Source: Cymbidium sinense
Taxonomy: Eukaryota > Streptophyta > Magnoliopsida > Asparagales > Orchidaceae
Reading direction: 5' to 3'
Assembly (NCBI GenBank): GCA_021442155.1
Contig: CM038223.1
Coordinates: 35,128,983 to 35,192,982 of the forward strand
Length of the DNA: 64,000 bases
Each line of letters begins with the position of its first letter. The first letter of the stretch is position 1. Under the pieces are notes generated by a model. It had not been told where the DNA came from. It saw only the letters and a program-made list of their open reading frames with translations, and did not search any database. This document shows, in pieces, positions 59,415-64,000 of the stretch. The position numbers were made by a program, and so were the translations under genes.

Positions 59415-60960
59415 GTGAGGACATACTAATGTATGGTGTTCTTACATTTTTATTTGCAAACCACCGGCTTCATGTTAGCACTTCTGGTACTCTTGCACAT
59501 TGTGAAAATATTTCATGCTGTTGTTTTTGTTTATTTGGCTTCAATATATTATTTCTTTGGTCGTCAAAGGCTTGCATATTTTGGTGGATGTTTCTTTCTG
59601 ACTATTGCTTACATAGTGAGGAAGTACATATGTAGTTGTTAATAGACCTTATGTTACAAGGTGGCTTAATTATATTTAGTTCATGCAGCAGATTTATATA
59701 TTTTGTGCCTTATGAACTATATCTTTTGGCAGATTGTTTTAAAAAAAAAGAAATAAAATACGTGTAATGGACAGGAAAGGTAGCGTGCATTTTTCTTGTA
59801 TTTTTGTTATGAACCGTGATAAATTCTCTCTTCAACATTTTCTACGAAGTGTAAATATAGTCTTCCTCTACTTTGAGGAATTCATTTTTCTTGACAGAAA
59901 CCAACAAAGTGCTTACTTTAATAATATTCTATTGGAGAATAAATTATCTTGAATGAAGCTTCTTTCTCTTTATTAGTTAATTGTTCTGTTGGCAAATTAC
60001 CAGTTTTAAAGAAAAAGCAGGCTTTCCATAAGCGTACCTAATTCGCATGGTAATTGGTGAAGCATTACGTCTTAGCCTCCAATGGTTGCAAAAAATTATC
60101 ATGTTCCCTGGTCTGATTCTTGTGGCAATATGCTTTCTCATGTAAAATTGTGGCATGAGCTATCCAATTTTGAACATCTACATTTGAAGCTAATGAGGGA
60201 GCTTCCCTACATTGCCATTGATATCATAACTGTTATCAAACTCCTCTGAGTTCAGTTATTATGGCTTAGTTTATTACATGCATGTTTAGTTCTTTTCATT
60301 TGAGTCTTTGCTAATTGAGATTGATTTTTCTGGGGTTATCATGCAAAAATAACTTTTAAGGGTGATACTTAGTGATTTGCTCCAGTTGCTGGCAGCTACT
60401 AAACTTTTTGTTGAGATTGGTGCCACAGCTTCTAGGCCACTTCTCCCAAAGCTAAAGCATTGGGAAGCAATGGAGCTTGAGTCATGGAAGAAGAGGCACA
60501 TTGGCTATGAAGGTGCTCCTCCCCATGCATGCAAGAGAATGATAACCCAGCATGCTTGAGTTGGGCCATTGGATTAGGTTGGGTCTATTTGTGCTAATAT
60601 GCATAAATTTTGTTACCACGTATTGTCTATATAGTCACGGGACTTGATTGTGGTTGGGTCAGGTTAGTTTGGGTGAATTGGGATGCATATTATTATGAGA
60701 TGGTTAACTTTAACTTAGGTAATATTATGGATAATGTAAAAAATCATAATAGTGAATTTATAATTTTTAAAATAGATTATATAAAGTTTTAATTCATCTT
60801 TTCTTTCTCAATAATCTATACAAAGAGATGCATGTGAGTGGGTAAACATTTTGCTTTAAATCAAATTATCTAGTAATACTCCATAATTTATTTCTAAAAA
60901 CTCATATTCATATACTATATATTTGAACATTTAACTCTATTATATAATTATTTGCTAAAT
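59415..60960 (+). other. CNOT1 intron 12, proximal part
   Basis: Follows the donor G|GTGAGG at 59414/59415. It holds a GC-richer patch with a 65-codon frame (60362-60559, containing LKHWEAMELESWKKRHIG) that does not resemble CNOT1 exon 13 or any family recognised here. The remainder is AT-rich. Confidence 0.45.
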
Positions 60961-60964
60961 TTTT

Positions 60965-61060
60965 AATTAATTATTTTAATACAACACCAACAAGCCTTTA
61001 TTCCACTACATGAGGCTGAATACATGAATCCTTCTTCATTGTGTCCTATTAAGTGTAATA
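60965..61060 (-). mobile_element. RTE tail fragment, antisense, intron 12
   Basis: CAACAAGCCTTTATTCCACT and ATACATGAATCCTTCTTC match the reverse complement of the RTE 3' end. Diverged and short. Confidence 0.6.
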
Positions 61061-61534
61061 AATAATAATTCATATATACAACAAGTATATTCTAATATCT
61101 TATATTATGTCATATTTGCTATTTTTAAAAATTATATGTAAATTATGTTAAAATTATTTTTGGTATGAACAAAAAATAATTTAACATGATTATTATAAAT
61201 TTTAAAAATACTATTTATAATAGTTAATTAAAATTATAAAAATTAAAAATAAGATATTGAGGGTTCATTTGGATTTGCTTGTTAGTTTTTTCTTTAAATA
61301 ATGTGTTTAAGAAAATCATGATAAGAGCATCTATTTTTTCTTACAAATAATGTATATAATCTATAAATCCTAAATTTATTCACTCTTATTTAATTTATAT
61401 TATTTTGTATGAGCACATTAATTTGTATATATTGCTTTTATGCTGCAACAAACTTTAATTATATTCTTTTAGTAATTTTATTGATATTTTTTTTTTAAAT
61501 TTCTTATATTAGTTGTTTTCCTTATGAACTTTGC

Positions 61535-61605
61535 TATTGTGGTCCCAAGTCTAGAGGGTTGTGTGAGGTAGTCGACAACCAATGTAGAACTTATCAAAAA
61601 ATTAT
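61535..61605 (-). mobile_element. RTE-associated unit, antisense, intron 12
   Basis: GTGGTCCCAAGTCTAGAGGG, GAGGTAGTCGACAACC and AACTTATC are the reverse complement of the unit at 42835-42900. Confidence 0.5.
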
Positions 61606-61639
61606 GACATGATTCTTTTAATTCATTGTGTCAATGCTA

Positions 61640-62680
61640 TGGTGTTCTTTGAAAGCGACATTTTGTATGGACTGAATATGGTGAAAAGTGTGCAAGGATC
61701 ATTGCATCGACGCCTGAGTGCAGTGTCAAAGAAGCATGAGTTCTCATATTATGGACAGATGCGAACAAAAAAGTTAGTCTATGAAATTAGAATTAAGGTA
61801 TGATCTTGGAATATAGATACTTTTAAATTAATGGAATTAATAGATATTTTGATTCATAAGAAGATAAATATCTTATATATTCAAGAAGCTAAATGGGTTA
61901 GGGAGAAGACTAAGGAGCTTGATAATTTAAGTTTCAAATTTTGGTATTAGGTAGGAGTCATACTAGAAATAGTGTATGTGTGATTATTGATAAGAGTTTG
62001 AAGGATAATGTTGTAGAAATTAATATGATTGGAGATAGAATTATAGTTTTAAAGATTGTTGTTAATGTTTAAAATTATTGATATTATAAGTGCTTAGCTC
62101 CTCAAGTAGGTTTGGATGTATGCTTAAAAGAAATTTTTTGAAATGACTTAGAAGGATTAATACAAAGGATATCTCTTGAAGAAAGATATTTATTGGAAGA
62201 GATTTAAATGAATATATTCGTAGAGTGGTTTAAGAGTTTATAAATTTATAAGATGGTGGTAAGACCTGCAATGCTTTATGCTGAGAATGTTGGACATTAA
62301 AAGAGAAATATAAAATTAAGTGTTGCAGAGATAAGGATGCTTAGGGGGATGAGTGGCTTTACACTTAGAGATAAAATTGGAAACGAATATATACGTGAAA
62401 TGGTTGGAGTAGCTCTAGTGGTAGATAAGATTAGGCAGAGTCGCCTTAGATGGTTAGGCCACATAAATCGTCAGCCGTTCGATGACCCAATTAGGAGAGT
62501 AGATTTATTAGATTCGTCCTATGTTAAGAAATGTAGAGGTAGACTCAAGAAGGCTTGGTTAGGTAGTATAATAAATGATCTTTTATTATATTGAATGGGA
62601 ATTTGACACTCAATAGGACATAGTGGAGAATAAAGATTCATTTAGCTAACCCCATTGTGGAATAAATGTTTGTTATTGTT
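61640..62680 (+). mobile_element. Internally deleted RTE-type LINE, intron 12
   Basis: The left part encodes the start of the RTE endonuclease: SWNIDTFKLMELID, then INILYIQEAKWVREKTKELD, and FIGRDLNEYIRR near 62197-62232 (GDLN in active copies). The frame then jumps to the C-terminal region: DGG.TCNALC near 62250, then an open segment 62337-62594 with IRQSRLRWLGHINRQPFDDP and CRGRLKKAW, and the RTE tail to about 62680. The endonuclease C-terminus and nearly all of RT are missing, so about 2 kb was lost at 62232-62255. Dead copy. Confidence 0.8.
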
Positions 62681-64000
62681 TTAGTTGTTTTTCTTGTGCA
62701 TGTGCATGAGGTATTTTGTTGTTATATTAATAGTTACCTAACTAGGGAAATGATAGAATGATTTTTTGCTTGTTTTGTCTTTTTGAGTTGCTAGCCAAAC
62801 ATTGTGCAGAATGATGTTAAGTTTGAGTTGGGTGCTTGGGCAAGCTGAGACAAGGCCATTGAACCTCATATACTTCTTTTGAAGCACCATTATTGAGAAA
62901 TGCCTTAGCATGTGCCTTGCATTAAGGGTCTAGATTTTAAGGCGAGCACCTTTCTTTGATCAAAGAAATTTGTGGTAATACTTTGAACATGAAGATGGGA
63001 TACATGATGATAATTTGTTAATTATGATGTGAAAAGAGTATCAAGTGTATGAGAAACAAGGATGCACATCATGGTTTCAAAATTTGGACTAGGTGGGCTG
63101 TTTGATTGATTCAACTATGAACTGATCTGCTAGTTAGTTCGATCTAATTCCGAAATTACTTTTGCACAAAACTAGCCATAATCGATGGTTGAATTGGGGA
63201 TCGATGAATTGGCTTAATTCATGATGAATCACTCAGTTTTAATATTTGATCAATTTTTAGTCTTTTGATCTTGATTTATTGGATAAAAATAGAAGATTTA
63301 GCTTAAAAATAAGTAAAGTAATTATTATATTGCATCCTAAAATTTTGATTTAGAATTATATTCAAAATATTAAAAATAAAGTATTCTGATTTAGAATATT
63401 GTATATTGAATTTGTGAAAAATATTATTATTGTATTATTATTATATCATTTATATTATTTAACATAGATTAAAATAATTTTAATATTTATTACGCATTTA
63501 GTTAAATCTTCAGTTTAATTCTAATTGAACTTTTAAACCTTGAATCTTTTCTTTTTTCAGTTCAATGTCTAGTTTAGTTTCAAAAACTTATGAATAAGCT
63601 ATATAAATTGCAAGTACAAGGGCATCGAGATATAGATTAACAAATTTTAGGATGACGAAGATTAATATTATTTTGTTAGTAGGTAAAAAAAAAAGGAATG
63701 GGGAGGGCTATGATTTTAGTAAGAGAAAATAACATCAATGATGAATAATGTAATAGATGGTAGCGATGGTTAGATTGTCCATAACTAATTGAAGATAATA
63801 TATTTACATAATATTTGCTATTTTAATATATTCATTAGAAGTGGAAATATCATAGAAATTCTTGATACTGTAGCTCGCTATATTACCACATTACATCACC
63901 TCTCTCTCTTTTATAGTGTTGCCCACTCAGTCTCCAATTATAGTAAAAAGCTTAAGACATATGGATAAAGGCTTTCAATTGTTGGATCAATTACCTTATA
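62681..64000. other. End of window, intron 12, nothing recognised
   Basis: AT-rich sequence with no exon, repeat boundary or RNA gene recognised. CNOT1 exon 13 is expected further right. Confidence 0.5.

Overview
The window looks like nuclear DNA of a flowering plant. It is AT-rich, has long intergenic and intronic stretches packed with old retroelements, and carries one recognisable host gene. That gene is the 5' part of the single-copy eukaryotic gene for CNOT1/NOT1, the scaffold subunit of the CCR4-NOT deadenylase. Twelve exons, all with GT..AG boundaries and consistent reading phase, were placed between 41279 and 59414. The rest of the gene lies beyond the right edge. The species cannot be named from this sequence; plant-type LINEs, RTE elements and Tat-lineage Ty3/gypsy elements support an angiosperm. 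No bacterial features, rRNA, tRNA or CRISPR arrays were seen.

Layout. 1-4672: a decayed L1-type LINE on the + strand (endonuclease, reverse transcriptase, zinc-finger and RNase H remnants). 4673-8280: a decayed Tat-type gypsy internal region on the + strand, with lost catalytic residues, cut off in the integrase. 8281-10016: AT-rich sequence with nothing recognised. 10017-38836: one very large LTR retrotransposon of 28,820 bp on the minus strand, flanked by an almost perfect 5-bp target duplication (GAGGA/GAGGC). Its two LTRs are about 7.9 kb each and its internal part is 13 kb. In element order it reads: 5' LTR, primer-binding site, an array of 13 stem-loops, a degenerate extra ORF zone, gag, protease, RT, RNase H, a second archaeal-type RNase H, integrase, a 2.5-kb 3' region with diverged ~120-bp repeats, 3' LTR. 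All coding parts carry stops. 38837-41160: intergenic, with GA and AT microsatellites, a possible decayed LTR/promoter and one candidate first exon on the minus strand. 41161-59414: CNOT1 promoter/leader and exons 1-12. 59415-64000: intron 12, with an internally deleted RTE element.

The CNOT1 introns hold many RTE fragments in both orientations. One is a short 5'-truncated insertion with a clear ~17-20-bp target duplication next to exon 3. Introns 10 and 11 each hold a local tandem duplication. The 5' LTR of the giant element faces away from CNOT1, so the two promoters would be divergent, about 2.4 kb apart.

The most interesting signal is the stem-loop array at 29341-30460, just inside the 5' LTR of the giant element. 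Stem sequences vary between copies while pairing is often kept, around a loop of near-constant sequence and length. This suggests that structure, not coding, was preserved when the array was built.
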